DNA of 16,201 nucleotides from Lachnospiraceae bacterium UBA7179 (GCA_002491195.1 DKVL01000013.1:1-16201); one strand, 5' to 3'; counted from the stretch's first letter, positions 1 through 7,157 are shown. Notes: generated by a model from the letters alone, not told the origin. Made by a program: numbers and translations.

Positions 1-52
1 TTAGCAGTAAATGCTAAGTCCTGTATGAACAGTAACCATTTACCTCCAACTA
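1..52. other. Left-edge intergenic stretch with a small inverted repeat
   Basis: Positions 1-6 (TTAGCA) and 12-17 (TGCTAA) form a perfect 6-bp inverted repeat around GTAAA. It lies 36 bases downstream of the minus-strand ATPase stop. It could be the start of a terminator, but any T-tract on the minus strand would lie outside the window, so this cannot be decided. Confidence 0.3.
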
Positions 53-1756
53 TTACCCCACGGCACTATCCCTGCAGTGCACCACGCACTCTTTGCCGCA
101 GAAAGCAATGCCATAACAGCTCACATACTTGTACCCGTCATTCCTGAGTTCAACATCATACTCTTTCTCTGCGATCTGCTTTAACGCCTCATCTGCCATG
201 ATCTCCATATCATCTATGTTCTTTGCCACCTTGAATTCTACGACAAAAGCTTCCCGGCTCCTGCGGACGGGCTTGACGAACAGATCGCTGCGCCCTTTGC
301 CGCCCTCCCTGTTGGAACGGATCCCAAAACCCTTGATCCCTGTCAGCAGCCCGGCAACCATCCCATGATAATAGTATTCGTTCTGGTCCATATAGTTGAT
401 CGTCTCCTCAAAAATATCGTTGATCTCATCTTCCAGGGCAGCGCAGTCCTTGGTGACGAACGCGGTATAGAGCGCTGTCATGTCCCTTCCCTTCATCCTG
501 TCGCGGAACCAGTTCTGCACCTTCTGCTCAAAAATGTACTGCACTTCCTTATTGGGAATGGCGAGCTCAGCATAAATCGTGACCCCATCCATCGACTCAC
601 TCATCTTGCGGAAATACCCCGTGAAATACATAAAATTCCACAGGTTATCGCTGCTGTCATAAATCTCACCATAAGTGATATCCTCATGGATCTGCACCCT
701 GATCCTGCCCCCTGCCATCAGCTGCTCGATCTGCATCCTGACATCGTCGTCGGAATGATCGATCAGTGTCCTGACGATGCTGTTTGAGGAAGTATTGGCC
801 CAGTATGCCGTGGGCAGCCAGTTTGTGTTCGCCCGGGCATCGTCCAGATATTGTATCACGCTCCATGGATTATAGATATCTGTCTGCCCGAAAGTATATC
901 CGTCATACCATTCCTGAACAGTCTTATACTTCTCATCCATATCATAATAATGGCACATCAGCCGCACCTCGTCCACTTTAAACCCAAAATATTCATCAAA
1001 CTTTGCGTTGCGAATGGACATAATGTTCAGATTGTTCATGCCGGTGAAGATGCTCTCTCTGGAGACGCGCAGACAACCGGTAAGCACGGCAAAACCGAGA
1101 CTGGCATTATCTTTCAGCCCACTCTCAAACAAAGCCCGGATAAAATCGGTCATCTTATTATAAAATCCCCTCGAAAAGGCATTTTCCAGCGGCACATCAT
1201 ACTCATCGATCAGCACAACCGGCTTTCTGCCATAATATCCTTCCATGCATTGCGAAAGAAACCAGATTGCATTCTGGTATTCTACTTTATTCGCTTTTTC
1301 TGATGCAATGGCTTGGTAATTTTCTCTGTCCTGGTCACGCGCAATGCTTTCAAGCAAAAAATCATGCCTTTTAAATTCTTCTGCGATCACTTTCGCAAGC
1401 TGTCGGTATGACTCGTCAAAAGTTTCCTTCTTTGCGTCCTTAAAAGTCAGATAAATGACTGGATACTGCCCCATATGTGCAAGGTAATTCTCCCCTGCTC
1501 CCATAATTTTCAATCCTGCAAAGATATGCAGCCAGTCTCTTTTATTCCCATGGTAATCCCTGTCATCCTCAAAAAAGTATTTGAGCATACTCATATTCAG
1601 CGTCTTGCCAAACCGGCGCGGACGCGTGAAAAGCGTGACCTTAGCGCTACTGTCCAGCAAATCCCTGATCATGAGGGTCTTATCAACATAATAAAATTTC
1701 TTTTGAATCATTTCCGCAAAATCACTTATGCCTATCGGCAATGGACTATAATTCAT
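53..1756 (-). CDS. AAA-ATPase-like protein with C-terminal PD-(D/E)XK nuclease-like domain (DUF1703 type)
   Basis: This 567-residue protein belongs to the large AAA-ATPase-like/DUF1703 group that is often present in many copies in Bacteroidetes and gut Clostridia and has no settled function. The N-terminus carries a P-loop variant at residues 44-52 (TRPRRFGKT), in which the first glycine of the Walker A motif is missing. A Walker B motif lies at 180-186 (VVLIDEY). The C-terminal domain has the D491...E507-x-K509 arrangement of a PD-(D/E)XK nuclease fold. The start is well supported: GAGGAGGG lies just upstream of the ATG at 1756. The gene stands alone and points away from the plus-strand genes to its right. 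No toxin, transposase or restriction partner is seen nearby. A nucleic-acid role is inference from the fold only. Confidence 0.88.
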   Translation of the reverse strand: MNYSPLPIGISDFAEMIQKKFYYVDKTLMIRDLLDSSAKVTLFTRPRRFGKTLNMSMLKYFFEDDRDYHGNKRDWLHIFAGLKIMGAGENYLAHMGQYPVIYLTFKDAKKETFDESYRQLAKVIAEEFKRHDFLLESIARDQDRENYQAIASEKANKVEYQNAIWFLSQCMEGYYGRKPVVLIDEYDVPLENAFSRGFYNKMTDFIRALFESGLKDNASLGFAVLTGCLRVSRESIFTGMNNLNIMSIRNAKFDEYFGFKVDEVRLMCHYYDMDEKYKTVQEWYDGYTFGQTDIYNPWSVIQYLDDARANTNWLPTAYWANTSSNSIVRTLIDHSDDDVRMQIEQLMAGGRIRVQIHEDITYGEIYDSSDNLWNFMYFTGYFRKMSESMDGVTIYAELAIPNKEVQYIFEQKVQNWFRDRMKGRDMTALYTAFVTKDCAALEDEINDIFEETINYMDQNEYYYHGMVAGLLTGIKGFGIRSNREGGKGRSDLFVKPVRRSREAFVVEFKVAKNIDDMEIMADEALKQIAEKEYDVELRNDGYKYVSCYGIAFCGKECVVHCRDSAVG

Positions 1757-1811
1757 AAATTCCCTCCTCGCATCAATAACGTACCGCTCTTAATACTATA
1801 TACCATTTTGT

Positions 1812-1835
1812 CAGAAATAGCCATACATATTTCTG
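1812..1835. promoter_or_regulatory. Inverted repeat upstream of the DUF1703 ATPase gene
   Basis: CAGAAATA (1812-1819) and TATTTCTG (1828-1835) are perfect 8-bp inverted arms around 8 bases. They lie 56-79 bases upstream of the minus-strand start at 1756. A poor TATAGT-like -10 (minus strand, near 1795-1800) is the nearest promoter candidate. The repeat could be an operator or a hairpin, and I cannot tell which. Confidence 0.3.
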
Positions 1836-1893
1836 CTAACGTATCCAGGCAGGCAATCCATTGTTCCACCTATACACATCATTCACAATCTTA

Positions 1894-1922
1894 TTGCGTA
1901 TCCATCCCTGTTGTGATATACT
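1894..1922 (+). promoter_or_regulatory. Sigma-A-type promoter for the two-helix membrane miniprotein
   Basis: TTGCGT (1894-1899), a 17-nt spacer, then TATACT (1917-1922), with TG one base before the -10 (extended -10). It would start a transcript near 1929, about 70 nt before the ATG at 2000. Confidence 0.6.
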
Positions 1923-1999
1923 GAAACGACAAGAATTACCACAGCTTTTGCTAATATCACCCTTATATAGCAGATTTAGAAAGGTAAGGACATCTCTTT

Positions 2000-2278
2000 A
2001 TGAAGAAAAATGCACGACGGATCATTGCCATCATTGCGCTGGCTGCGATCGCTGTTTTGATCATCGCGTTTTCGATATCCGCTCTTACTGCGGCTCCCGG
2101 AGAAGCCGGAAACCGCTTTATGGGGCTTTTATTCTGCATCATTGCGATTCCCATTCTGGCATGGCTGATACTGTTCTGTGTCGGTCGTATGCAGAATAAG
2201 CATACCATGGCGGAATTTTTTCCGAAACAGTCCGGTCAGGAAGAACCTGACGAAAAAAGTTCTGAAAAAAACAAATAA
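2000..2278 (+). CDS. Small membrane protein with two transmembrane helices, unknown function
   Basis: The product has 92 residues and I do not recognise its family. The visible layout is a short basic N-terminus (MKKNARR), a hydrophobic helix at about 8-31, a short loop with Gly/Glu, a second hydrophobic helix at about 41-62, and a charged Glu/Lys-rich tail rich in KSSEK-type residues. This predicts a hairpin in the cytoplasmic membrane with both ends inside. The first helix could alternatively act as an uncleaved signal anchor. The gene has its own promoter (1894-1922) and an AAGGA ribosome binding site 9 nt before the ATG. No plus-strand terminator follows it before the next promoter at 2287, so some read-through into the queuosine leader is possible. 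Confidence 0.65.
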   Translation: MKKNARRIIAIIALAAIAVLIIAFSISALTAAPGEAGNRFMGLLFCIIAIPILAWLILFCVGRMQNKHTMAEFFPKQSGQEEPDEKSSEKNK

Positions 2279-2286
2279 AAATGTTG

Positions 2287-2315
2287 TGGACTTTTATCCG
2301 GGCACATGCTATAAT
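2287..2315 (+). promoter_or_regulatory. Sigma-A-type promoter for the queuosine-salvage cassette
   Basis: TGGACT (2287-2292) matches four of six -35 positions. It is followed by a 17-nt spacer and a perfect TATAAT (2310-2315). Initiation near 2322 would place the riboswitch aptamer about 20 nt from the 5' end of the RNA, the usual arrangement. Confidence 0.7.
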
Positions 2316-2342
2316 GGGCACTGCCAATGAAAAACTTCATAC

Positions 2343-2382
2343 AGACAGTTCGAAACCATCCTGTCTATAAACAAAACTATGG
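2343..2382 (+). promoter_or_regulatory. preQ1 class I riboswitch aptamer
   Basis: The element follows the preQ1-I pattern. A short P1 stem, AGACAG (2343-2348) with CTGTCT (2361-2366), closes the loop TTCGAAACCATC. An A-rich tail, AAACAAAACTATGG (2369-2382), follows. The loop bases CCAT (2356-2359) can pair with tail ATGG (2379-2382) to form the P2 pseudoknot. The tail closely resembles the AACAAAAC tail of the Thermoanaerobacter preQ1-I aptamer and the AAAAAACUA tail of the B. subtilis one, as I remember them. It sits between a clear promoter and terminator hairpins, ahead of a radical SAM gene and a queuosine-precursor transporter gene. It should bind preQ1 and lower expression of the operon. 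No covariance search was run. Confidence 0.85.
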
Positions 2383-2393
2383 ATTTGAAACAA

Positions 2394-2430
2394 CGCAGAC
2401 GTCGATGTCCTTATGTCTGTGCGTTTTTGT
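2394..2430 (+). terminator. First terminator-like hairpin of the preQ1 leader
   Basis: CGCAGAC (2394-2400) pairs with GTCTGTGCG (2415-2423) with a two-base bulge, followed by TTTTTGT. It could be an early terminator or the pause/antiterminator part of the expression platform. Confidence 0.45.
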
Positions 2431-2437
2431 AAAATTC

Positions 2438-2461
2438 GGAGCTTTGTGCTCCTTTTGTTTT
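2438..2461 (+). terminator. Rho-independent terminator in the preQ1 leader
   Basis: GGAGC (2438-2442) and GCTCC (2448-2452) form a perfect 5-bp stem with loop TTTGT, followed directly by TTTTGTTTT. It lies about 100 nt before the first gene of the operon, as expected for riboswitch-controlled attenuation. Confidence 0.65.
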
Positions 2462-2564
2462 GATGGGAATTTGTGTGTACAGATTCCCTTTTTTGCTTTC
2501 TGCCAGATGTGCGTCACAGTTTTTTGGAAAGATGGCAGGAGGGGCTATAGAAAGGCGTGATACT

Positions 2565-3281
2565 ATGACGAAAAAGGATTCACTGACAAGATACTCTGAA
2601 ATCACAGTGAAAAATAAGCGCGAGATTGTTCTACTGCGCGGAACGGGCTGCAAATGGCGGCGCTGTACGTTCTGTGACTACCACCTTGACTTTCACCTTG
2701 ATCCGGACAGCAATTTTGCACTGAACCGGAACGTTCTGAAACAGGTCACTGGGAAATATGGCAAACTCGAAGTCATCAATTCGGGAAGCTTTGTGGATTT
2801 GGATGAGCAGACCGTTCGCCTGATTTTGCAAACCTGCATCGAAAAGCAGATTCTGGAAATCCATTTTGAATGTCACTGGATGCACAGGGACGCGGTGCCT
2901 GCACTCCGCAAAACCTTTGAGGCACACGGTATCCGGGTAAAACTCAAGATTGGCGTAGAAACCTTTGACGCTCCATACCGCGAGCAGGTGCTTTGCAAGG
3001 GAATCGACGAACAATCTCCTGCAAAAATTGCTGCCTGTTTTGATGAGGTCTGTCTGCTCTTTGGTTTCGATGGTCAGACAGAAGAATCAATGCGGTATGA
3101 TATCGAGACAGGTCTTGCAAATTTCGAACGCGTCTGTATCAATATCATGGTCGAAAATACAACCAAAATAAAACCTGATGCGTCGGTCATTGACATTTTT
3201 ATGAGAACGCTTTATCCGGTCTATGCAGGTAACGAACGTATTGATATTCTGCTGAACAACACGGACTTTGGTGTTGGTTGA
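2565..3281 (+). CDS. Radical SAM protein of queuosine salvage (QueL-like queuine lyase candidate)
   Basis: The product is a 238-residue radical SAM protein. The 4Fe-4S motif is unusual: near residue 29 the sequence CKWRRCTFC gives Cx4Cx2C instead of the common Cx3Cx2C. The rest is small for a radical SAM TIM barrel and has no auxiliary Cys cluster domain. The start at 2565 is chosen because AGAAAGG precedes it by 9 nt and the in-frame ATG at 2460 overlaps the leader terminator. Context is the main clue: preQ1 riboswitch upstream, YhhQ-type transporter 29 nt downstream. Gut Clostridia are reported to salvage queuine by a radical SAM lyase (QueL) that releases preQ1, and this gene is a good candidate for that role. 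The specific reaction is inference. The radical SAM class and the queuosine link are much safer. Confidence 0.8.
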   Translation: MTKKDSLTRYSEITVKNKREIVLLRGTGCKWRRCTFCDYHLDFHLDPDSNFALNRNVLKQVTGKYGKLEVINSGSFVDLDEQTVRLILQTCIEKQILEIHFECHWMHRDAVPALRKTFEAHGIRVKLKIGVETFDAPYREQVLCKGIDEQSPAKIAACFDEVCLLFGFDGQTEESMRYDIETGLANFERVCINIMVENTTKIKPDASVIDIFMRTLYPVYAGNERIDILLNNTDFGVG

Positions 3282-3310
3282 AAATTTTTACTTTATAATA
3301 GGAGATTTTT

Positions 3311-4042
3311 ATGATGAGCAACGAACTTTTATTGATTCTTAGTCTGATTTTAATTTACACTTGTGTCGTTCTTTTTTACCGTTTTCTTGGAAAATCCGGT
3401 CTGTACTGCTGGACAGTGCTTGCGACAATCGCGGCCAATATCGAAGTCCTGATCGTTGTCAATGCCTTTGGCATGGAGCAGACACTTGGCAATATTCTGT
3501 TTGCTTCAACGTTTCTGGTCACAGATATCCTGAGTGAGACAGAGGGAAAACGCGCCGCAAACAAGGCAGTCCTAATCGGAATCCTTACTTCCGGCGTATT
3601 TATCCTGATCTCCCAGTCGTGGATGCTCTACACGCCAAACGAAAGCGACTGGGCTTCGCCGGCGATCGCGTCTGTCTTCTCCAACACACCGCGGCTGATG
3701 CTCAGCAGCATTATCGTCTATGCCATCGTGCAGGCGTTTGATATCTTTGCGTACCATGCAATCTGGGCGCGGACCACGAAACTGTGCAATGACTCCAAAA
3801 AGTTCCTGTGGCTGCGGAACAATGGCTCCACGCTGGTCTCACAGTTTTTCAACACGCTGCTGTACACCTTTGCCGCATTCTGGGGCATTTATGAGTTCAA
3901 GACCTTAATGAACATTGTGCTTTCGAGCTATGTCATCTTTATTTTCACAAGCCTGCTGGACACGCCCGCTGTCTATATGGCAAGAAAGCTGGCGCCCAGT
4001 ATCAATAGCAATACAGATGACACAGTCCGAAAGGCAGCATAA
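3311..4042 (+). CDS. yhhQ: Queuosine precursor transporter, YhhQ/VUT (COG1738, DUF165) family
   Basis: This 243-residue integral membrane protein has about six or seven hydrophobic segments. The typical family core is visible: a conserved helix ending in FLVTDILSE (about 88-96), the short polar stretch EGKRAANKA after it, and a later membrane segment with FDIFAYHAIW. E. coli YhhQ imports preQ0 and preQ1, while some relatives take up queuine. The substrate here is not determined by sequence. AGGAG precedes the first ATG by 6 nt, and a second ATG follows immediately. The gene is second in the riboswitch-controlled operon, so uptake and the radical SAM step would respond to preQ1 together. It ends 6 nt from the stop of the opposing GNAT gene. 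Confidence 0.87.
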   Translation: MMSNELLLILSLILIYTCVVLFYRFLGKSGLYCWTVLATIAANIEVLIVVNAFGMEQTLGNILFASTFLVTDILSETEGKRAANKAVLIGILTSGVFILISQSWMLYTPNESDWASPAIASVFSNTPRLMLSSIIVYAIVQAFDIFAYHAIWARTTKLCNDSKKFLWLRNNGSTLVSQFFNTLLYTFAAFWGIYEFKTLMNIVLSSYVIFIFTSLLDTPAVYMARKLAPSINSNTDDTVRKAA

Positions 4043-4060
4043 GAAACGCTAAAGTTTCTT
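4041..4060. terminator. Bidirectional hairpin between convergent genes
   Basis: AAGAAAC (4041-4047) and GTTTCTT (4054-4060) are perfect 7-bp arms around GCTAAA. The stem overlaps the stop codons of both convergent genes (4042 and 4049). It is AT-rich with weak T-runs, so it is a modest terminator at best. Confidence 0.4.
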
Positions 4061-4573
4061 GGAAAGATACAACACCAGATCATCGTCGTTACGGCAGTCT
4101 GCATATTGTCCGCAAACCACATCCTGATACCAGACTCCGGTTCCATCAGGAATGTATCCGCGCTTTACATACATTCGCTGCGCACTGCCGTATCCGGCAT
4201 GAAGACCGACACCGAGATAGACGGTATCCGAATACTCCGATGCAATCTGTTCAGCCACATCCATCAGCTTGCTGCCGATTCCCCTTTTCCGGTATTTCTC
4301 CAACACGCCAAAATCGACAATCTCAGGATATCCCTGATTGGCAAACGCGCCCCATTTCGAATCGGGATACACGTTGACATAACCCGCAATCTCACCGCGA
4401 TATTCTGCAGCCAGGGCGATCGCCTTTCCCTCACTCTGGTCGCGAAGTCTCATCTCATATTTTTCCACACTGGCATCCCAGCCCTGCGCAATCTCCTCCT
4501 CGGTGATGGTCTGCGCATCACTCTGCTTAAGATTGCGTATCACAATATCGTCTTTGTCATAATAAATTTTCAT
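4049..4573 (-). CDS. GNAT-family N-acetyltransferase
   Basis: The 174-residue protein is a single GNAT domain. The acetyl-CoA pyrophosphate-binding motif is at 95-100 (RKRGIG), after the beta-4 strand EIVDFGV. The C-terminal part with AQRMYVKRGY (about 131-140) is the usual motif B. Substrate is unknown. GGAGAG lies upstream of the ATG at 4573. It is the last gene of the rsgA operon and starts only 12 nt after the stop of the tandem GNAT, so the two are likely cotranscribed. Confidence 0.85.
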   Translation of the reverse strand: MKIYYDKDDIVIRNLKQSDAQTITEEEIAQGWDASVEKYEMRLRDQSEGKAIALAAEYRGEIAGYVNVYPDSKWGAFANQGYPEIVDFGVLEKYRKRGIGSKLMDVAEQIASEYSDTVYLGVGLHAGYGSAQRMYVKRGYIPDGTGVWYQDVVCGQYADCRNDDDLVLYLSKKL

Positions 4574-4585
4574 TGCAGCTCTCCT

Positions 4586-5800
4586 TCAATCCCACTGACA
4601 GGGATATTTCTGTTTTGCCGGCGCATCAAACTGTTCTGTGAAAACTTCATTTTCTTCCTCCGGCAAATCCTCAAACACTTCCGGCTCGATCAACCGGCCG
4701 CCAAAACCGGATAAAGCGCCCTTGACAAGTTCGATTCCCATGAATGCATCAAAATTTTTCCCGTCCGCAGTCGTGATTCCAAAGTGGTCACAGGTCTGAA
4801 AACCATGAAGCGGGTAATAGTCCGGGTCCCCCAAAATAAGGATTCCCTCATACCCCGCTTCCTTTGCCAATGCAAGGGTTTCCTCCAGCAAGAGACCTCC
4901 CACGCCACAGCCCTGCCACTCGGGTGCGACGCAGAGTGGTCCAAAAGTCAATACTTCCTTAACCTGATCCTGATTTTTCAGCGTTGCCCTGGCAAAGCAG
5001 ATCACTCCCACAATCTCGTCTCCCGCGACGGCCACCCGTGACAGTTCTGGCAGGTACACGTCACTGTCCCGCAATTTGTGCACCAGCAGATGCTCATTGC
5101 ACCCCAGATGGTGCTTGTTCCAAAATGCGCGCAGTGCAACCTCTTCTGTCTTGTGATATTCTGTCTCTTTTTCTTTTCTTATGGTGATGATATCCTTTGT
5201 CACCTTTTGTCCTTTTTCCGAAAATTTCCTCGGAAAATAGCCCATGTTAATGCGAACTTCTTTGCGTTCCAAATCATGATTCGAGTAACAGCAGCTATCA
5301 ATACCAATTGGCTCAAAACCTTCCTGCTGATAAAAGCTGATAGCGCCAACATTACATGACTGCGTTTCCAGGATGATCGCTCTCCTGTGCTCTAAGACAG
5401 CCTGCTCCTTTGCAATCGCCATGAGCCGATGCGCGATCCCCTGCCTTCTCAGGCTCTCATGAACCCAAAGCTCTGTGACCATCAATCGGTTACTCCACTC
5501 CTCCGGGCATGTTTCGATACATGCCATTAGTTCCTGTTTCCCGTCGTTTTCATCGATCATGCCCCATGCATATGCCTTTTCCCAGTGCGGCTGATAGAGC
5601 TTGTCTGGAAAATCATACTCTTCTGGACAATGTGTCACTGGATTGTCAAATTTGCGCTTACGCATCCCAATCGTATACCCGTCTGTCTCTTTCTCAATGC
5701 TGACATCGTAATACACATCGGTTGTGTAGCGCATTGGTATCATCGTCCCCTCCCAATGCTCCCTGGGAAGCGGGATGATTTCATAATCTGTTCCTGTCAT
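4586..5800 (-). CDS. Tandem (two-domain) GNAT-family N-acetyltransferase
   Basis: The 404-residue protein holds two complete GNAT domains. The first covers about 1-190, with the acetyl-CoA motif RRQGIA at 118-123. The second covers about 203-370, with QGCGVG at 296-301. The start at 5800 is preferred over an in-frame upstream start at 5908: GGAGGT lies 10 nt before it, inside the end of rsgA, and only 8 nt separate the rsgA stop from this ATG, which suggests translational coupling. The linker carries a GTG at 5203 (codon 200) with AAGGA 6 nt before it, so the second domain may also be made alone (205 residues). Substrates of either half cannot be read from the sequence. Confidence 0.85.
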   Translation of the reverse strand: MTGTDYEIIPLPREHWEGTMIPMRYTTDVYYDVSIEKETDGYTIGMRKRKFDNPVTHCPEEYDFPDKLYQPHWEKAYAWGMIDENDGKQELMACIETCPEEWSNRLMVTELWVHESLRRQGIAHRLMAIAKEQAVLEHRRAIILETQSCNVGAISFYQQEGFEPIGIDSCCYSNHDLERKEVRINMGYFPRKFSEKGQKVTKDIITIRKEKETEYHKTEEVALRAFWNKHHLGCNEHLLVHKLRDSDVYLPELSRVAVAGDEIVGVICFARATLKNQDQVKEVLTFGPLCVAPEWQGCGVGGLLLEETLALAKEAGYEGILILGDPDYYPLHGFQTCDHFGITTADGKNFDAFMGIELVKGALSGFGGRLIEPEVFEDLPEEENEVFTEQFDAPAKQKYPCQWD

Positions 5801-5808
5801 AATCTGTT

Positions 5809-6813
5809 TTACCTCCGTCGTTTTGATTTCTCCATTTTTCGCGCCAGGACCTGCTGCCTTGCCCTGGCATATGCCTCTTCTTTCTGCAGACTCAGATAGG
5901 TCTTCCAATGTCTCTGGTCAAGCGTTCCATCCTCCAGGGCTTTCCTGACAGCACAGCCTGGTTCAGTCTGATGCCTGCAGTCGGAAAATCTGCACTGTGA
6001 CGCGAGCTCCTCAATATCCTCGAATGTGAGTTCCATTCCGTCTGCGCCCTCTCCCATAACCAACTTTCGCATCCCTGGCGTATCAATGATTCTACCGCCT
6101 CCTTTGATAACGCTCTTGTCAGGGAGCATGATCCGATCCGGAATCTCAAACATCTGCTTATATGTTGTCGTATGACGCCCCTGCGCATCCGCCTCCCGGA
6201 TATCGCTTGTCTGCATCCTCTCTGTGCCCATCAAGACATTCACAAACGAAGATTTTCCGACTCCCGAAGAGCCAAGCAGCACGATCGTCTTTCCATTTGC
6301 AAAATATGTTTCTAACTGTAAAAATCCTTCCCCAGTGTACGAACTCACACAGTACACGTCGACACCGGGCGCCAGAGTGCTTACCTGCGCTAATACCTGT
6401 TCCCGGTCTTCCATGAGATCAGATTTCGTCAGTAAGATCACGGGTGTCCCTCCACTCTGCCATGCGACAGTCAGATACCGCTCCAGCTTTGATGGGTGAA
6501 AATCCTTATTCAGCGACATCGTGATAAAAACATAGTCAAAATTGGCTGCCACTGCCTGGTCAGGCAGCCCTTGTGTCGCATTCAGACGCATGAATACCGA
6601 TTTTCGCTCCTTCACCTTGAGAATCGTACTGTCACCGTCCGCATTCCGAAGCACTTCGACATGGTCGCCAACCGTCGGGAACATCACGATCTCCCTGCTG
6701 TTGTAAAATGCTGCAGTCTTCAATCTTCCATATACGATTTCTGCGCCCAGACACAATTCATAGCGGTCCCTGTGCACAGCCGTAACAATCGCTGTATTTT
6801 CCATTTCTTTCAT
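5809..6813 (-). CDS. rsgA: Ribosome small subunit-dependent GTPase A (RsgA/YjeQ)
   Basis: RsgA is a circularly permuted GTPase that helps the late maturation of the 30S ribosomal subunit. All its marks are present: an N-terminal OB-fold, then G4 (TKSDL) before G1 (GSSGVGKSS), the switch I segment RHTTT, G3 (DTPGM), and a C-terminal zinc knuckle CRFSDCRH...C with Cx4CxHx5C spacing. Three in-frame ATGs lie at 6822, 6813 and 6804. The AAAGAGGA site abuts the first and is 9 nt from the second, so 6813 (334 residues) is preferred. It leads an operon with two GNAT genes. No strong promoter lies directly before it. A TACAAT at about 6905-6911 is only a weak candidate, so read-through from the short unit upstream is possible. 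Confidence 0.95.
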   Translation of the reverse strand: MKEMENTAIVTAVHRDRYELCLGAEIVYGRLKTAAFYNSREIVMFPTVGDHVEVLRNADGDSTILKVKERKSVFMRLNATQGLPDQAVAANFDYVFITMSLNKDFHPSKLERYLTVAWQSGGTPVILLTKSDLMEDREQVLAQVSTLAPGVDVYCVSSYTGEGFLQLETYFANGKTIVLLGSSGVGKSSFVNVLMGTERMQTSDIREADAQGRHTTTYKQMFEIPDRIMLPDKSVIKGGGRIIDTPGMRKLVMGEGADGMELTFEDIEELASQCRFSDCRHQTEPGCAVRKALEDGTLDQRHWKTYLSLQKEEAYARARQQVLARKMEKSKRRR

Positions 6814-6928
6814 TTCCTGCATTCCTCTTTCTAATCCAATTTTTTCTGTTCCATAGGACTTGTTTTTCCAATTCCCTTTTTAATCCATTGAACCTGTTCT
6901 GCATCATTGTACATCTCTCCTTTCACGC

Positions 6929-6966
6929 AAAAAATCCCAAAGACACCATTCTATGCCTTTGGGATT
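6929..6966 (-). terminator. Rho-independent terminator upstream of rsgA
   Basis: AATCCCAAAG (6933-6942) and CTTTGGGATT (6957-6966) form a perfect 10-bp stem. On the minus strand it runs straight into six Ts. It would end the short transcript started at 7158-7186, or act as an attenuator for rsgA. Confidence 0.75.
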
Positions 6967-6986
6967 ACAAAATCTACTATATGCAT

Positions 6987-7014
6987 AAAATCGCGGCACC
7001 AAGCGATACCGCGA
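6987..7014 (-). terminator. GC-rich hairpin with a short T-run after the 24-residue ORF
   Basis: Arms 6991-6998 and 7007-7014 form an 8-bp stem with one G-T wobble around an 8-nt loop. On the minus strand four Ts follow. It is the first of two consecutive hairpins behind the small ORF. Confidence 0.45.
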
Positions 7015-7045
7015 CAAACACATCAATCTTTCTACATCAGTCTTT

Positions 7046-7120
7046 CTATCTGCAGTTCTCCGGGATAATCGCATGCTTTATGAACTTCTTTTCAATACTG
7101 CTATTCCTCTTAGTCATCAT
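7046..7120 (-). CDS. Candidate 24-residue leader peptide or small protein
   Basis: The ORF encodes MMTKRNSSIEKKFIKHAII followed by PENCR, 24 residues. It is basic, has no clear membrane helix, and is of no family I recognise. Support comes from signals, not from the product. GGAGG lies 6 nt before the ATG, and TTGACA-17-TAATAT starts transcription about 30 nt before the start. Two hairpins follow the stop. It could be a regulatory leader peptide for the rsgA operon, an independent miniprotein, or a chance ORF on a small RNA. Confidence 0.45.
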   Translation of the reverse strand: MMTKRNSSIEKKFIKHAIIPENCR

Positions 7121-7157
7121 CCATTACCTCCGTTTTTATTTAAACATTATAGTTTTT

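Noticed and set aside
1..39. Twelve-residue minus-strand ORF with GGAGG in front
   Set aside because: The GGAGG is only 3 nt from the ATG and the peptide is too short to judge. The TAA also coincides with the edge hairpin.
2237..2253. GTCAGG/CCTGAC hairpin near the end of the miniprotein gene as a plus-strand terminator
   Set aside because: It lies in coding sequence and is followed by A-runs, not T-runs, on the plus strand.
2327..2564. Plus-strand reading frames through the leader, including an ATG extension of the radical SAM gene to 2460
   Set aside because: They run across the riboswitch and terminator hairpins, and a good ribosome binding site supports 2565.
5801..5908. N-terminal extension of the tandem GNAT to 5908
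   Set aside because: It would overlap rsgA by 100 nt, its residues do not look like a GNAT start, and GGAGGT supports 5800.
6785..6914. Small ORFs starting at 6914 or 6907 (minus) before or overlapping rsgA
   Set aside because: AGGAG is well spaced for 6907, but the frame runs into rsgA out of register. The 27-residue frame from 6914 has poor spacing. Neither has other support.
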